Shown here one piece after another: positions 51,998 to 60,809 of a stretch of DNA of 64,000 nt (the first letter of the stretch is position 1; each line of letters begins with the position of its first letter). The position numbers were made by a program, and so were the translations under genes. Source of the stretch: Polaribacter vadi. Lineage in GTDB: Bacteria > Bacteroidota > Bacteroidia > Flavobacteriales > Flavobacteriaceae. The DNA lies in contig NZ_CP017477.1 in NCBI RefSeq assembly GCF_001761365.1, forward strand, positions 1,262,501 through 1,326,500, given 5' to 3'. The notes under the pieces were generated by a model that saw only the letters and a list, made by a program, of their open reading frames with translations, ran no database searches and was not told the DNA's origin.

Positions 51998-53365
51998 ATG
52001 AAAAAAACAGTTGTTTTTTATTTTCTAATTTTTGCTACATTTTTAAATTGTAAACAAAAAACTAACCTAGAAAAAGAAGAAAATTTATCAATAAAAGAAA
52101 GCGCTTTAATATCAAAATTAGAGTTTGAGGCTAAAGATAATCTTCTTGATAAATGGTATCCTTTAGTTTTAGATTCAGTTGATGGTGGCTATTTTAGTGA
52201 TGTAACTTATGATTTTAAAATTGGAGAACATCATACTAAAATGATTGTTACACAAGCTCGTCATATTTGGGTAAACTCTAAAGCTTCACTAATTTATAAT
52301 GATACCCTTTATAGAGAATATGCAAAACACGGTTTTGAATTTTTAAAAAACAAAATGTGGGATACCAAAAATGGTGGATTTTATAATTTTGTAGAAAAAA
52401 ATGGAACTCCTATTTTACGAAGAGGACAAGAAAAAACAGCATATGGAAATGCTTTTGCAATTTATGGTCTTGCAGCATATTATGCAGCATCACAAAACGA
52501 AGAAGCGCTAGAATATGCTAAAAAAACCTTTCATTGGTTAGAAGAACATAGCCATGATAATAATTTAAAAGGGTATTTTCAAACCATGAATATTGATGGA
52601 AGTCTTTTAAAAAGGCCAGAGAACGAACCATCTACTTCTGATATTGGTTACAAAGACCAAAACAGTTCTATACATTTATTAGAAGCTTTTTCTGAATTAT
52701 ATAAAGTTTGGCCAGATAAATTACTTAAAGAACGTTTAGAAGAATTATTACTTCTTATTAGAGATACAATTGTAACCGAAAAAGGGTATATGAATTTATT
52801 TTTCTTAGTTGATTGGACTCCAGTTTCTTTTAAAAACACATCAAAAGAAAACATACAAAAACATTATTATTTGAATCATGTGTCTTTTGGTCATGATATT
52901 GAAATTGCATATTTACTATTAGAAGCATCTCATGTATTAGGAAGAAAAATCGATACTATAACTTTACAAAAAGCAAAATTATTAGTAGACCATACTGTAA
53001 AAAATGGAATTGATAAAAAAGTTGGAGGTTTATATGATGGTGGTTATTATTATCAGAATGAAGATACAATTTCAATTATAAATGACAAAAAAAATTGGTG
53101 GGCGCAAACAGAAGCTTTAAATAGTTTGTTAATTATGAATCATTATTTTCCAAATGATGAAATGAACTACAAAGCAGAATTTGATAAACTTTGGGAATAC
53201 ACAAAAACTTATTTTATTGATGATGAATTTGGTGGTTGGTACGAATGGGGAATTGATAAAACACCAGAGTCTAAAACAGCTCTAAAAGGGCATGTTTGGA
53301 AAAGTACTTACCACAATTTTAGAGCTTTAATCAATTGTATAGACACCTTAAAAAAATTTAATTAG
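51998..53365 (+). CDS. AGE-family epimerase (cellobiose 2-epimerase-like) with lipoprotein signal
   Basis: A 455-residue protein: lipoprotein-type signal (ATFLNC, Cys18) followed by an (alpha/alpha)6 barrel of the N-acylglucosamine 2-epimerase family. Conserved residues include Arg88-His89 (QARHIW), His299 and Glu302 (SFGHDIEIAYLL), NWWAQTEAL and His439 (TYHNFRALIN); the His299/His439 spacing matches the catalytic pair of cellobiose 2-epimerases. Such enzymes turn the reducing-end mannose or glucose into its C2 epimer and are normally cytoplasmic, so export is odd. It is divergent from GH9 and overlaps the DUF6503 gene convergently by 8 bp. Confidence 0.85.
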   Translation: MKKTVVFYFLIFATFLNCKQKTNLEKEENLSIKESALISKLEFEAKDNLLDKWYPLVLDSVDGGYFSDVTYDFKIGEHHTKMIVTQARHIWVNSKASLIYNDTLYREYAKHGFEFLKNKMWDTKNGGFYNFVEKNGTPILRRGQEKTAYGNAFAIYGLAAYYAASQNEEALEYAKKTFHWLEEHSHDNNLKGYFQTMNIDGSLLKRPENEPSTSDIGYKDQNSSIHLLEAFSELYKVWPDKLLKERLEELLLLIRDTIVTEKGYMNLFFLVDWTPVSFKNTSKENIQKHYYLNHVSFGHDIEIAYLLLEASHVLGRKIDTITLQKAKLLVDHTVKNGIDKKVGGLYDGGYYYQNEDTISIINDKKNWWAQTEALNSLLIMNHYFPNDEMNYKAEFDKLWEYTKTYFIDDEFGGWYEWGIDKTPESKTALKGHVWKSTYHNFRALINCIDTLKKFN

Positions 53366-54134
53366 CTGGTTTCTCATAAAATGAATCTGCTAATTTTGCT
53401 TCACTTATTAAAGGCAAAGTAAATACTGTTGCTGGTTTTGCAGGCATTGTTGGGTTTCCAGCATCATCTTTCTTAAACCAAGTAATTTCTTGAGGTAAAA
53501 TCAACCCATTTACATTTTCCCATTTGTTATATTTAATTAGTTTATATTTCTCACTTGGTTCTTTTGAATTAAAAGTAACAGTGTACGCCAACCATTCCAT
53601 TTGGTAAGTTTTGGGATTGTAATAAATGATATAATTATCATCAGGAGAACTACCAACATTTGCCTCATAAGAGATTTTATAGCCAGGAAAATCAGTTCCT
53701 TCAAAAGAAATTGCCTTTACTTTTTCGTAGACAATTCCATTATCTGACAACACAAAAGGCATTGCATAAAAGTAGAAATACAGGTTATAATAAAAATTAG
53801 GATTTCCTTTAAAAGTTCCTTTTTCATCTTCACTTAACCAAACTTCTTTTCCATCAAAACCTAAAGAATATTTTGAATGATTCACAACTATTTTTCTTGA
53901 CTGTAAATCTGATGTATGTACTTCTTCTCCTTTATTAAAAGATAAAACTTTTGCTTTTCTCCAAGCATTTATTCCTCCATGAGTTTGAAAAACTTTACCT
54001 AATTCCTCAGGAAACTTCTCTTTTTTAACTTTTTTAGTTTCTTTAATTTCTTCTTTTTTAGAAGATTCTTTTTTAGTTTCGTTTTTACAAGAAATTACAG
54101 TAATTGCAATTAATAATAAGATTAATTTTTTCAT
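53358..54134 (-). CDS. DUF6503-like lipoprotein
   Basis: A 258-residue lipoprotein (signal ending ITVISCKNE) with a Lys/Glu-rich spacer (about residues 18-42) that may hold the body away from the membrane. The mature domain has KVFQTHGGINAWRKAKVLSF, NHSKYSLGFDGKEVW and YNPKTYQMEWLAYTVTF, the pattern of DUF6503 exported proteins of unknown function, with a LolA-like beta fold expected. The 3' end overlaps the epimerase gene by 8 bp on the opposite strand. Confidence 0.75.
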   Translation of the reverse strand: MKKLILLLIAITVISCKNETKKESSKKEEIKETKKVKKEKFPEELGKVFQTHGGINAWRKAKVLSFNKGEEVHTSDLQSRKIVVNHSKYSLGFDGKEVWLSEDEKGTFKGNPNFYYNLYFYFYAMPFVLSDNGIVYEKVKAISFEGTDFPGYKISYEANVGSSPDDNYIIYYNPKTYQMEWLAYTVTFNSKEPSEKYKLIKYNKWENVNGLILPQEITWFKKDDAGNPTMPAKPATVFTLPLISEAKLADSFYEKPAN

Positions 54135-54335
54135 TATTTGGTTTAATTTGATTGTTATTTGATGACAAAGTCGGTTTTAATACTTAGTAATTACAAAATA
54201 CAACGCATAACTTTTGTTTATATTTGAGTGATTGCGTTAGGGATTGAAGCATTTGTTTGAGCTCTTTTTTCTTTTTCTGAAAAAAAGCGAGTGCTGAAAG
54301 CCTGTTAAAACGCCCAAAAAAATAAAAATCTATTT

Positions 54336-56102
54336 TTAAATCTTAGATTGATAGGTATACAAATCAAAATATCTTCCTTTAGCTTCAATTAGTTCATCAT
54401 GAGTTCCTCTTTCTGCAATTTTACCAGCTTCAATAACCAAAATTTGATCCGCTTTTTTAATGGTGCTTAATCTATGGGCAATTACAATAGTAGTTCTATC
54501 TTTTACTAATTCTGATAAACTTTTTTGAATTAATGATTCACTTTCGGTATCTAAACTAGAAGTTGCTTCGTCTAAAATGATGATTTTTGGATCTGCCAAA
54601 ATTGCTCTTGCAATTGCCAAACGTTGTCTTTGTCCTCCAGAAAGTTTCACACCTCTTTCTCCAATTAATGTATCTAAACCTTTATCAAATCTGTCTGTAA
54701 ATTCATTTACATACGCAGCATTTACTGCGTTTTGTAATTCCTCTTCTGTGGCATTTGGTCTTGGAAATAGTATGTTTGCTCTAATTGTGCCTTCAAACAA
54801 AAATTCATCTTGCAAAACAACGCCTAAATATTTACGATAGCTAGATAATTTTACTTTAGACATATCTTGATCATCAATGGTAATTTTTCCCGATTTCGGA
54901 TTTAAAAACGTTGCTGATAAACCTGCAATTGTAGATTTCCCTGAACCAGAACTCCCAACTAAAGCTGTTACAGAGCCTGCAGGAACTTGAAAATTAATGT
55001 TATGTAAAACTGATTTTCCCTCTTCATATGCAAAAGAAACATCATCAAAAATAATTTCTCCATCAATTTTTTCTAACTCAATTGTCCTGTTTTTATTATC
55101 TTCTTCAGCAGTCATATTCATTAACTCTTCAGTTCTATCCAAACCAGCCAAAGCCTCTGTTAACTGACTTCCAATATTGCTCATTTGCACAATTGGAGCC
55201 ACCATAAATGCTAGTAGAAATGTAAATTGAATAAAGTCTCCAAAAGTCAACGTTCCTTGCATCATATAATAACCACCAATTCCCATAACTCCTGTAGTTG
55301 CCAAACCAATTAAAAAAGTAGATGAGCTCGTCATTATAGCAGTTGCAGTCATGCTCTTTTTTACATTCTGATAAATATTTTCTACACCTTCTTCGAATAT
55401 TTTACTTTCTTGATCTTCTGCATTAAAGGCTTTTATCACCCTAATTCCACCTAAAGTTTCTGTTAAACGTCCTTTAACTTCTGCATTAATTTTTCCTCTA
55501 GCTCTAAATATTGGTCTTATATATTTAAATGATTTTAAAGCAATTAATCCAAATATCGATAAAGGAACAAATGTAAAAAGCGTCATCCAAACATTCATTC
55601 TTAACAAAATTATTAAGGTTAAAATTGCTGTAAATGAACCTCCTATTAATTGCACTAAACCTGTACCAATTAAATTTCTTACACCTTCAACATCGCTCAT
55701 AATTCTAGAAACTAAAGCTCCAGATTTTGTGCTGTCAAAAAAACTGATGGGTAGAGACAAGACTTTCTTTTGTACTTGTGCTCTTAATTCTGATATTAAA
55801 TATTGTGCTTGAATGCTCAATACTTTTGTCAACAAAAATGATGTGATTGCTTGTACTAAAATTGCGCCAATTACAATTAAGATTAAAGTATATAGTTGAT
55901 TAACATCGTTATTAGGCACAACTTCATCTAACAAAACTTTACTTTGTAATGGTAAAACAAAACCAGCTAAACTTCTTATTATTATTAAGATTAAGCCTAC
56001 AAAAACAATACCTCTTCTTGGCCAAATAATGGTCTTGAAAGCTTGTTTTAAGGTTACTTTTGGTTTTGATTTAGTTGTTTTTGATTCTTTTAAATATTGC
56101 AT
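54336..56102 (-). CDS. ABC exporter, fused permease and ATPase
   Basis: A 588-residue half-transporter of the MsbA/LmrA type. Six membrane helices occupy about 30-320, and the C-terminal ATPase carries Walker A VGSSGSGKSTIAGLS, the Q loop (LGVVLQDEFLFEGT), signature LSGGQRQRLAIARAI, Walker B KIIILDEATSSLD and the switch His in VIAHRLSTI. It would act as a homodimer to export a lipid, peptide or drug. The substrate is unknown. It is a single minus-strand gene; the palindrome at 56174 lies upstream of it. Confidence 0.93.
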   Translation of the reverse strand: MQYLKESKTTKSKPKVTLKQAFKTIIWPRRGIVFVGLILIIIRSLAGFVLPLQSKVLLDEVVPNNDVNQLYTLILIVIGAILVQAITSFLLTKVLSIQAQYLISELRAQVQKKVLSLPISFFDSTKSGALVSRIMSDVEGVRNLIGTGLVQLIGGSFTAILTLIILLRMNVWMTLFTFVPLSIFGLIALKSFKYIRPIFRARGKINAEVKGRLTETLGGIRVIKAFNAEDQESKIFEEGVENIYQNVKKSMTATAIMTSSSTFLIGLATTGVMGIGGYYMMQGTLTFGDFIQFTFLLAFMVAPIVQMSNIGSQLTEALAGLDRTEELMNMTAEEDNKNRTIELEKIDGEIIFDDVSFAYEEGKSVLHNINFQVPAGSVTALVGSSGSGKSTIAGLSATFLNPKSGKITIDDQDMSKVKLSSYRKYLGVVLQDEFLFEGTIRANILFPRPNATEEELQNAVNAAYVNEFTDRFDKGLDTLIGERGVKLSGGQRQRLAIARAILADPKIIILDEATSSLDTESESLIQKSLSELVKDRTTIVIAHRLSTIKKADQILVIEAGKIAERGTHDELIEAKGRYFDLYTYQSKI

Positions 56103-56173
56103 ATCTGTTTGTTGTCAATTTATATGCCATAGAAATAAATTGTGACAGATTAACAAACTTATAGATTTTAAAA

Positions 56174-56206
56174 AGACCTGTCAGGTTTTAAAAACCTGAC
56201 AGGTCT
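56174..56206. repeat. Perfect 16-bp palindromic repeat
   Basis: AGACCTGTCAGGTTTT and its exact inverse around a single A. It lies between the symporter gene (stop 56242) and the ABC exporter start, 35 bp downstream of the symporter on the minus strand, and can act as its terminator. It resembles the hairpin at 61781-61816 in sequence. Confidence 0.75.
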
Positions 56207-56241
56207 AAAGAAAATAGCAATCTGAATTAACAATATATTTA

Positions 56242-57927
56242 TTAATGAGTAGCTTCTCCTGCTCCACTTGGAATTCTAATATTTTCTACAATTTCTTGCA
56301 CATCTTCTGGAGGTGCAGCTGTAAATCTAGAAACAATTAAAGAAAGTATAAAGTTTACAAACATAGCAACTGTACCAAAACCTTCTGGTGAAATTCCAAA
56401 CCACCAATCTTCTTTTGTACCTCCTCCAAACCAATCGAATTTGAATTTCAGCATATAAAAAAGCATTAATAAAATTCCGACAACCATTCCTAAAATAGCG
56501 CCTTCTTTATTCATTCTTTTATCAAAAATACCCAATATTATTGCTGGAAAAAAAGAAGCTGCTGCCAAGCCAAAAGCTAAAGCAACTGTGGCTGCCACAA
56601 AATCTGGTGGATTAATTCCAAAATAACCTGCCACACAAACTGCAACAACTGCAGATAATCTTGCTGCAATTAATTCGCCTTTTTCTGTGATGTTTGGATT
56701 GATCATTTTCTTAATTAAATCGTGAGAAACTGATGCAGAGATCACCAATAATAAACCTGCTGCTGTAGATAAAGCTGCAGCTAAAGCACCTGCAGCAACT
56801 AATGCAATTACCCAATTTGGCAATCCTGCAATTTCAGGGTTTGCCAAAACCATAATATCTTTATCAACAATTAATTCGTTTTTATTAGCATCTGCAACAT
56901 ATTGAATTTTTCCATCTTTATTTTTATCATCAAACTGTATTAAACCTGTTTCTTCCCAATTGCCAAACCAATCTGGCATTTTTTCATATTCTTTATTACT
57001 TACAGTTTCAATTAAATTAGTTCTTGAAAACAATGAAATTGCTGGAGCTGTTGTATATAAAATTGCAATTAACAACAAAGCCCAACCAGCAGATTTCCGA
57101 GCATCAGCAACTTTTTTAACAGTAAAAAAACGCACAATCACATGTGGCAAACCTGCTGTACCAAACATTAAAGCTGCTGTAATTAAGAAAACATCTAATG
57201 TAGATTTACTTCCTGATGTATATGCTGCAAACCCTAATTCTTTGTGTAACCCATCTAACTTATCTAATAAATAAATTCCATTTTCATCTGCACCACCAAA
57301 ACCTACTTGAGGAATTGGATTTCCTGTCATTTGGATAGATATAAAAATTGCTGGCACCATAAAAGCAAAAATCAACACACAATATTGTGCAACTTGTGTA
57401 TAGGTAATTCCTTTCATACCTCCTAAAACTGCATAAAAAAGTACAATTAACATACCTATAATAACACCAGTATTGATATCTACTTGTAAAAAACGAGAAA
57501 AAACCAACCCAACTCCACGCATTTGGCCAGCTACATAGGTAAATGAAACTAAAAGTGCACAAAAAACGGCGACACTTCTTGCTACATTTGAGTAATATCG
57601 ATCTCCAATAAAATCTGGAACTGTAAATTTTCCGAATTTTCTTAAATAAGGAGCCAATAATAAAGCTAACAAAACGTAGCCTCCTGTCCAACCCATTAAA
57701 TACACAGAACCATCATAACCATCAAAGGAAATTAAACCTGCCATAGAAATAAAAGATGCTGCAGACATCCAATCTGCTGCAGTTGCCAAACCATTTGCTA
57801 AGGGTGAAACTCCACCTCCTGCAACATAAAATTCTTTTGTTGATCCAGCTCTGGTCCAAATTGCAATACCTATATAAATTGTAAAAGTAATTCCTACTAA
57901 AATCCACGTCCAAACTTGAATACTCAT
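56242..57927 (-). CDS. Sodium:solute symporter, VC_2705 (acetate-type) subfamily
   Basis: A 561-residue polytopic membrane protein of the solute:sodium symporter family. The N terminus has STKEFYVAGGGVSPLANGLA and ADWMSAASFISMAGLISF, typical of the ActP/VC_2705 group; the long hydrophilic insert at about 300-380 (KNKDGKIQYVADANKNEL) is also a mark of that subfamily. It is 10 bp downstream of the DUF4212 gene, its usual small partner. Substrates in the group are acetate or related short organic acids. Export through this subfamily has not been demonstrated here. Confidence 0.9.
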   Translation of the reverse strand: MSIQVWTWILVGITFTIYIGIAIWTRAGSTKEFYVAGGGVSPLANGLATAADWMSAASFISMAGLISFDGYDGSVYLMGWTGGYVLLALLLAPYLRKFGKFTVPDFIGDRYYSNVARSVAVFCALLVSFTYVAGQMRGVGLVFSRFLQVDINTGVIIGMLIVLFYAVLGGMKGITYTQVAQYCVLIFAFMVPAIFISIQMTGNPIPQVGFGGADENGIYLLDKLDGLHKELGFAAYTSGSKSTLDVFLITAALMFGTAGLPHVIVRFFTVKKVADARKSAGWALLLIAILYTTAPAISLFSRTNLIETVSNKEYEKMPDWFGNWEETGLIQFDDKNKDGKIQYVADANKNELIVDKDIMVLANPEIAGLPNWVIALVAAGALAAALSTAAGLLLVISASVSHDLIKKMINPNITEKGELIAARLSAVVAVCVAGYFGINPPDFVAATVALAFGLAAASFFPAIILGIFDKRMNKEGAILGMVVGILLMLFYMLKFKFDWFGGGTKEDWWFGISPEGFGTVAMFVNFILSLIVSRFTAAPPEDVQEIVENIRIPSGAGEATH

Positions 57928-57937
57928 TTTTTATCTT

Positions 57938-58195
57938 TTATTGTTCGTTAAAACCAAATTTTTTATCCAATTTGTTCATCAATTTAATGTAAACAAAAAT
58001 TAACACTACAAAAACGTAGATTGCACCTTGTTGTGCAAACCAAAAGCCTAGTTTAAAACCACCCAATCTAATCGTGTTTAGTTCATCAACCAATAATATT
58101 CCGAATACAAAAGACACCAAAAACCAAATAGTTAAAAGAATTGCTAAATATTTGAGGTTTTCTCTCCAGTATTTTTTTTTATTCAAAGAATCCAT
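57938..58195 (-). CDS. DUF4212 symporter small subunit
   Basis: An 85-residue membrane protein with two helices (about residues 14-35 and 52-72) and the signature YWRENLKYLAILLTIWFLVS, then GFKLGFWFAQQGAIYVFVVL, of the DUF4212 family. Members are found directly before VC_2705-type symporter genes, as here with 10 bp between them, and are taken to be a small subunit. The last residues KKFGFNEQ are cytoplasmic. Confidence 0.9.
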   Translation of the reverse strand: MDSLNKKKYWRENLKYLAILLTIWFLVSFVFGILLVDELNTIRLGGFKLGFWFAQQGAIYVFVVLIFVYIKLMNKLDKKFGFNEQ

Positions 58196-58329
58196 AATGT
58201 ATAAATTTTAGTTTTTATGTTCTGCAAATTAAATTAAATAGTATATTTTTATATGTCTGAAAACATTTTGTTTATGCATTATTAAACAAAGGTTTATCAC
58301 AAAATAATTTTTAAATATAGATTTTTTTT

Positions 58330-59097
58330 TTGATTCTTGAACCATTATTTCAATATTGGCACGTTATTATCCTTTTTTTTACGGTTGCCATTTTATATTC
58401 TTCTGTGGGTTTTGGAGGTGGTTCCAGTTATTTAGCCATTTTAGCTTTAACAGGAATCGTTTTTACACAAATTAGAGCAACTTCGTTACTTTGTAATATT
58501 GTTGTAGTTACTGGTAATGTATTTTTATTTTATCAGCAGAAAATAATCGATTTTAAAAAAATAACTCCTTTAGTATTATTGAGTATTCCTTTAGCTTTTT
58601 TAGGTGGATATTTAAAAATAAGTCAGCAATTTTTCTTTATTCTTTTAGGTTTTACACTTCTATTTGCAGCAATAACAATGTGGCTTTCTAAACGTATTAT
58701 TTCTTCGGATGAAAAAAACAACAATGTAAAACCTTTCAAAAACGCAAGTTATGGAGGTATTATTGGTTTTATTTCTGGAATGGTTGGTATTGGAGGTGGT
58801 ATTTTTTTAGCACCACTTTTACATCTTACAAATTGGGACACTCCTAAAAAAATTGCAGCAACTGCCAGTTTTTTTATTTTAGTAAATTCCATAGCTGGTT
58901 TTATTGGACAATATTCAAATCCTGATTTTATAATTGATTGGAATTTAACATCAATTTTATTAATTACCGTTTTTATTGGCGGACAAATTGGAAGCAGAAT
59001 TAGTCATAAATTTTTAACTCCTATTCAGCTTAAAAAAGCAACTGCTATTTTAATTGCTTTTGTAAGTACTCGGATTTTATGGAATGTTCTTTTTTAA
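58330..59097 (+). CDS. TauE/SafE family (TSUP) membrane transporter
   Basis: A 255-residue polytopic protein of about eight membrane helices. The two family repeats begin SSVGFGGGSSYLAILALTGI (about residues 24-43) and GGIIGFISGMVGIGGGIFLA (about 139-158), each with the Gly-rich loop typical of sulfite/organosulfur exporters. Substrate not known. The start is a TTG at 58330; no in-frame ATG lies near the expected N terminus. It is a single gene, 90 bp ahead of the TerC gene. Confidence 0.88.
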   Translation: MILEPLFQYWHVIILFFTVAILYSSVGFGGGSSYLAILALTGIVFTQIRATSLLCNIVVVTGNVFLFYQQKIIDFKKITPLVLLSIPLAFLGGYLKISQQFFFILLGFTLLFAAITMWLSKRIISSDEKNNNVKPFKNASYGGIIGFISGMVGIGGGIFLAPLLHLTNWDTPKKIAATASFFILVNSIAGFIGQYSNPDFIIDWNLTSILLITVFIGGQIGSRISHKFLTPIQLKKATAILIAFVSTRILWNVLF

Positions 59098-59130
59098 AAT
59101 TGATATGCGTTTAAATTTACATTAAAAAAG

Positions 59131-59162
59131 ATTGTTTTCTAAAAGATGAAAAAATATCTTTG
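59131..59162 (+). promoter_or_regulatory. Promoter of the TerC-family gene
   Basis: -33 TTG (59132-59134) and -7 TATCTTTG (59155-59162) with a 20-bp spacer. Transcription would start near 59169, giving a leader of about 19 bases before the ATG at 59188. Confidence 0.65.
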
Positions 59163-59187
59163 AAGCCATTAACCAAAAAAAATAAAT

Positions 59188-59979
59188 ATGTTAGAAAATA
59201 TTTTCACCCTATTAATGTTAGTTTTATTACAAGCTGTTCTTGGTTTTGATAACTTACTGTACATATCCTTAGAATCTAAAAAAGCACCAGAAATTAAACA
59301 AAAAAGAGTTCGTAAAGTGGGTATTTTAGTTGCCATTGTTTTAAGAATTATTTTATTGTTTTTATTAGTTTCTATAATCGATTATTTTAAAGAACCTTTT
59401 TCATTTTTAACTGGTGGCATTGATGATATTGTAAATTTCGCTTTTAATGGTCATAGTATTATTGTACTTTTAGGAGGTGGATTTATAATTTACACAGCCA
59501 TAAAAGAAATCTGGCACATGATTGGAACTCCAGATTTAGAGCATTCTGAAATGGTTGAAGCAAGAAGTAAAAAAACTGCAAATGCAGCTATTGTAAGCAT
59601 TGTTATTATGAACTTAGTTTTTTCTTTCGATTCCATTTTGGCAGCTATTGGCTTAACTAGTGAAATTGAAAATTCTACAACCGCTTTTATTATTATGGCA
59701 ATTGCTATTGTTGTAAGTGGTTTATTAATGTTGTTTTTAGCTGATAGAGTATCTGCGTTTTTAGCAAAAAATAAAATGTACGAAGTTTTGGGTTTATTTA
59801 TTCTTTTTATAGTGGGTATTATGTTAGTTACAGAAGGTGGCCATTTAGCACACATAAAAATATTTGGAAATGAAATTGTACCAATGAGCAAAACAACGTT
59901 CTACTTTGTAATTGTTATTTTAATTATTACAGATATTGTGCAAGGAAAATATCAGAAAAAATTATTAGCGAAAAAATAA
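59188..59979 (+). CDS. TerC-family integral membrane protein
   Basis: A 263-residue protein with about seven membrane helices. The two conserved acidic motifs are LLQAVLGFDNLLYISLES (about residues 14-31) and MNLVFSFDSILAAIGLT (about 143-159), which in the TerC family are thought to bind metal during manganese or tellurite-related export. It has its own promoter and a terminator at 60002. No other ter genes are nearby, so a general metal-homeostasis role is more likely than a dedicated tellurite system. Confidence 0.88.
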   Translation: MLENIFTLLMLVLLQAVLGFDNLLYISLESKKAPEIKQKRVRKVGILVAIVLRIILLFLLVSIIDYFKEPFSFLTGGIDDIVNFAFNGHSIIVLLGGGFIIYTAIKEIWHMIGTPDLEHSEMVEARSKKTANAAIVSIVIMNLVFSFDSILAAIGLTSEIENSTTAFIIMAIAIVVSGLLMLFLADRVSAFLAKNKMYEVLGLFILFIVGIMLVTEGGHLAHIKIFGNEIVPMSKTTFYFVIVILIITDIVQGKYQKKLLAKK

Positions 59980-60001
59980 AATATATTTTACTTAAAATTT
60001 C

Positions 60002-60032
60002 AAACCACTTTTATACAAAAGTGGTTTTTTTT
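60002..60032 (+). terminator. Intrinsic terminator of the TerC gene
   Basis: AAACCACTTTT / AAAAGTGGTTT around TATAC-type loop bases, followed by eight T, 22 bp after the stop. Confidence 0.85.
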
Positions 60033-60060
60033 ATCACTAATTTATTTTTGTTTACTTATT

Positions 60061-60106
60061 TTAACATTTAATTAAACAAATTTTACTACAATCTATTATA
60101 ACTTTG
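60061..60106 (+). promoter_or_regulatory. Upstream element and -7 box of the fasciclin gene
   Basis: A -7 element TAACTTTG lies at 60099-60106, 24 bp before the ATG. The 19-bp sequence TTAACATTTAATTAAACAA at 60061-60079 recurs with one change at 60769-60787 ahead of the candidate small RNA. No canonical -33 TTG was seen. Confidence 0.5.
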
Positions 60107-60130
60107 TTTTGAATTTAAAAACTAATCAAA

Positions 60131-60721
60131 ATGAAAATTAAAAAATTTATTACATTATTATTGATGGTATCCTTAGTAACTGCCTATAGCTGTGTAAACT
60201 CTAAAGAAAAAAAGGAAGCAGAAGTAGAAACTAAAATAGAAATGGAAACTCAAGAAGAGGAAGAAATTGAAGAAGTTGGTACTATAGTAGAAGTTGCAGT
60301 TTCAAACGATAACTTTAAAACATTAGTAGCAGCAGTAAAAGCAGCTGATTTAGTTGCTACTTTAAGTAGCGAAGGCCCTTTTACCGTTTTTGCACCCGTA
60401 AACGCTGCATTTGAAAAATTACCAGAAGGAACTGTCGAAACATTATTGAAACCAGAAAATAAAGAAATGTTAACTGCTATTTTGACATATCATGTAGTTT
60501 CAGGAGAATTTAATGCAGAAGCTGTTATTGGAGCAATTAACGATAACAATGGAAAGTTCGAAATTAAAACTGTACAAGGTGAAATGTTAACAGCATCTTT
60601 AGTGGATGGAAAAGTAATTTTAACAGATGCTATAGGAAATACAGCTACTGTTGTTATGACAGATGTTGAAGCATCAAATGGAATTATACACGCTATTGAT
60701 ACTGTTGTAATGTCGAAATAA
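60131..60721 (+). CDS. Fasciclin-domain lipoprotein
   Basis: A 196-residue lipoprotein (signal ending VTAYSC, Cys about 21) with a Glu-rich spacer (about 24-52, many consecutive Glu) and one FAS1 domain (about 55-196). The FAS1 motifs are FTVFAPVNAAFEKLPEGTVE and AILTYHVVSGEFNAE, with IIHAIDTVVMSK at the end. FAS1 domains mediate adhesion in many organisms; bacterial single-domain lipoproteins of this sort are surface or periplasmic with unknown ligands. It is a single gene. The acidic spacer may keep it clear of the envelope. Confidence 0.9.
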   Translation: MKIKKFITLLLMVSLVTAYSCVNSKEKKEAEVETKIEMETQEEEEIEEVGTIVEVAVSNDNFKTLVAAVKAADLVATLSSEGPFTVFAPVNAAFEKLPEGTVETLLKPENKEMLTAILTYHVVSGEFNAEAVIGAINDNNGKFEIKTVQGEMLTASLVDGKVILTDAIGNTATVVMTDVEASNGIIHAIDTVVMSK

Positions 60722-60768
60722 GAAATCTTAATCTTACAATAAACAAATCTTATTACTGTTTATTTAAT

Positions 60769-60804
60769 TTAACATTTCATTAAACAATAAGTTATTTATC
60801 TTTG
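60769..60804 (+). promoter_or_regulatory. Promoter of the candidate small RNA
   Basis: -7 element TATCTTTG at 60797-60804, preceded by TTAACATTTCATTAAACAA (60769-60787), which matches the element upstream of the fasciclin gene in 18 of 19 bases. No coding sequence begins downstream before the hairpin at 60901. Confidence 0.55.
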
Positions 60805-60809
60805 TAGCA

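Noticed and set aside
48345..53365. Recent foreign origin of the mannan cassette from base composition
   Set aside because: It is as AT-rich as its neighbours by eye; no direct repeats or integrase mark its edges, so only the gene order suggests insertion.
57284..57691. Minus-strand 135-residue Cys/Tyr/Phe-rich frame in the symporter gene
   Set aside because: It is a shifted frame of the 561-residue symporter on the same strand.
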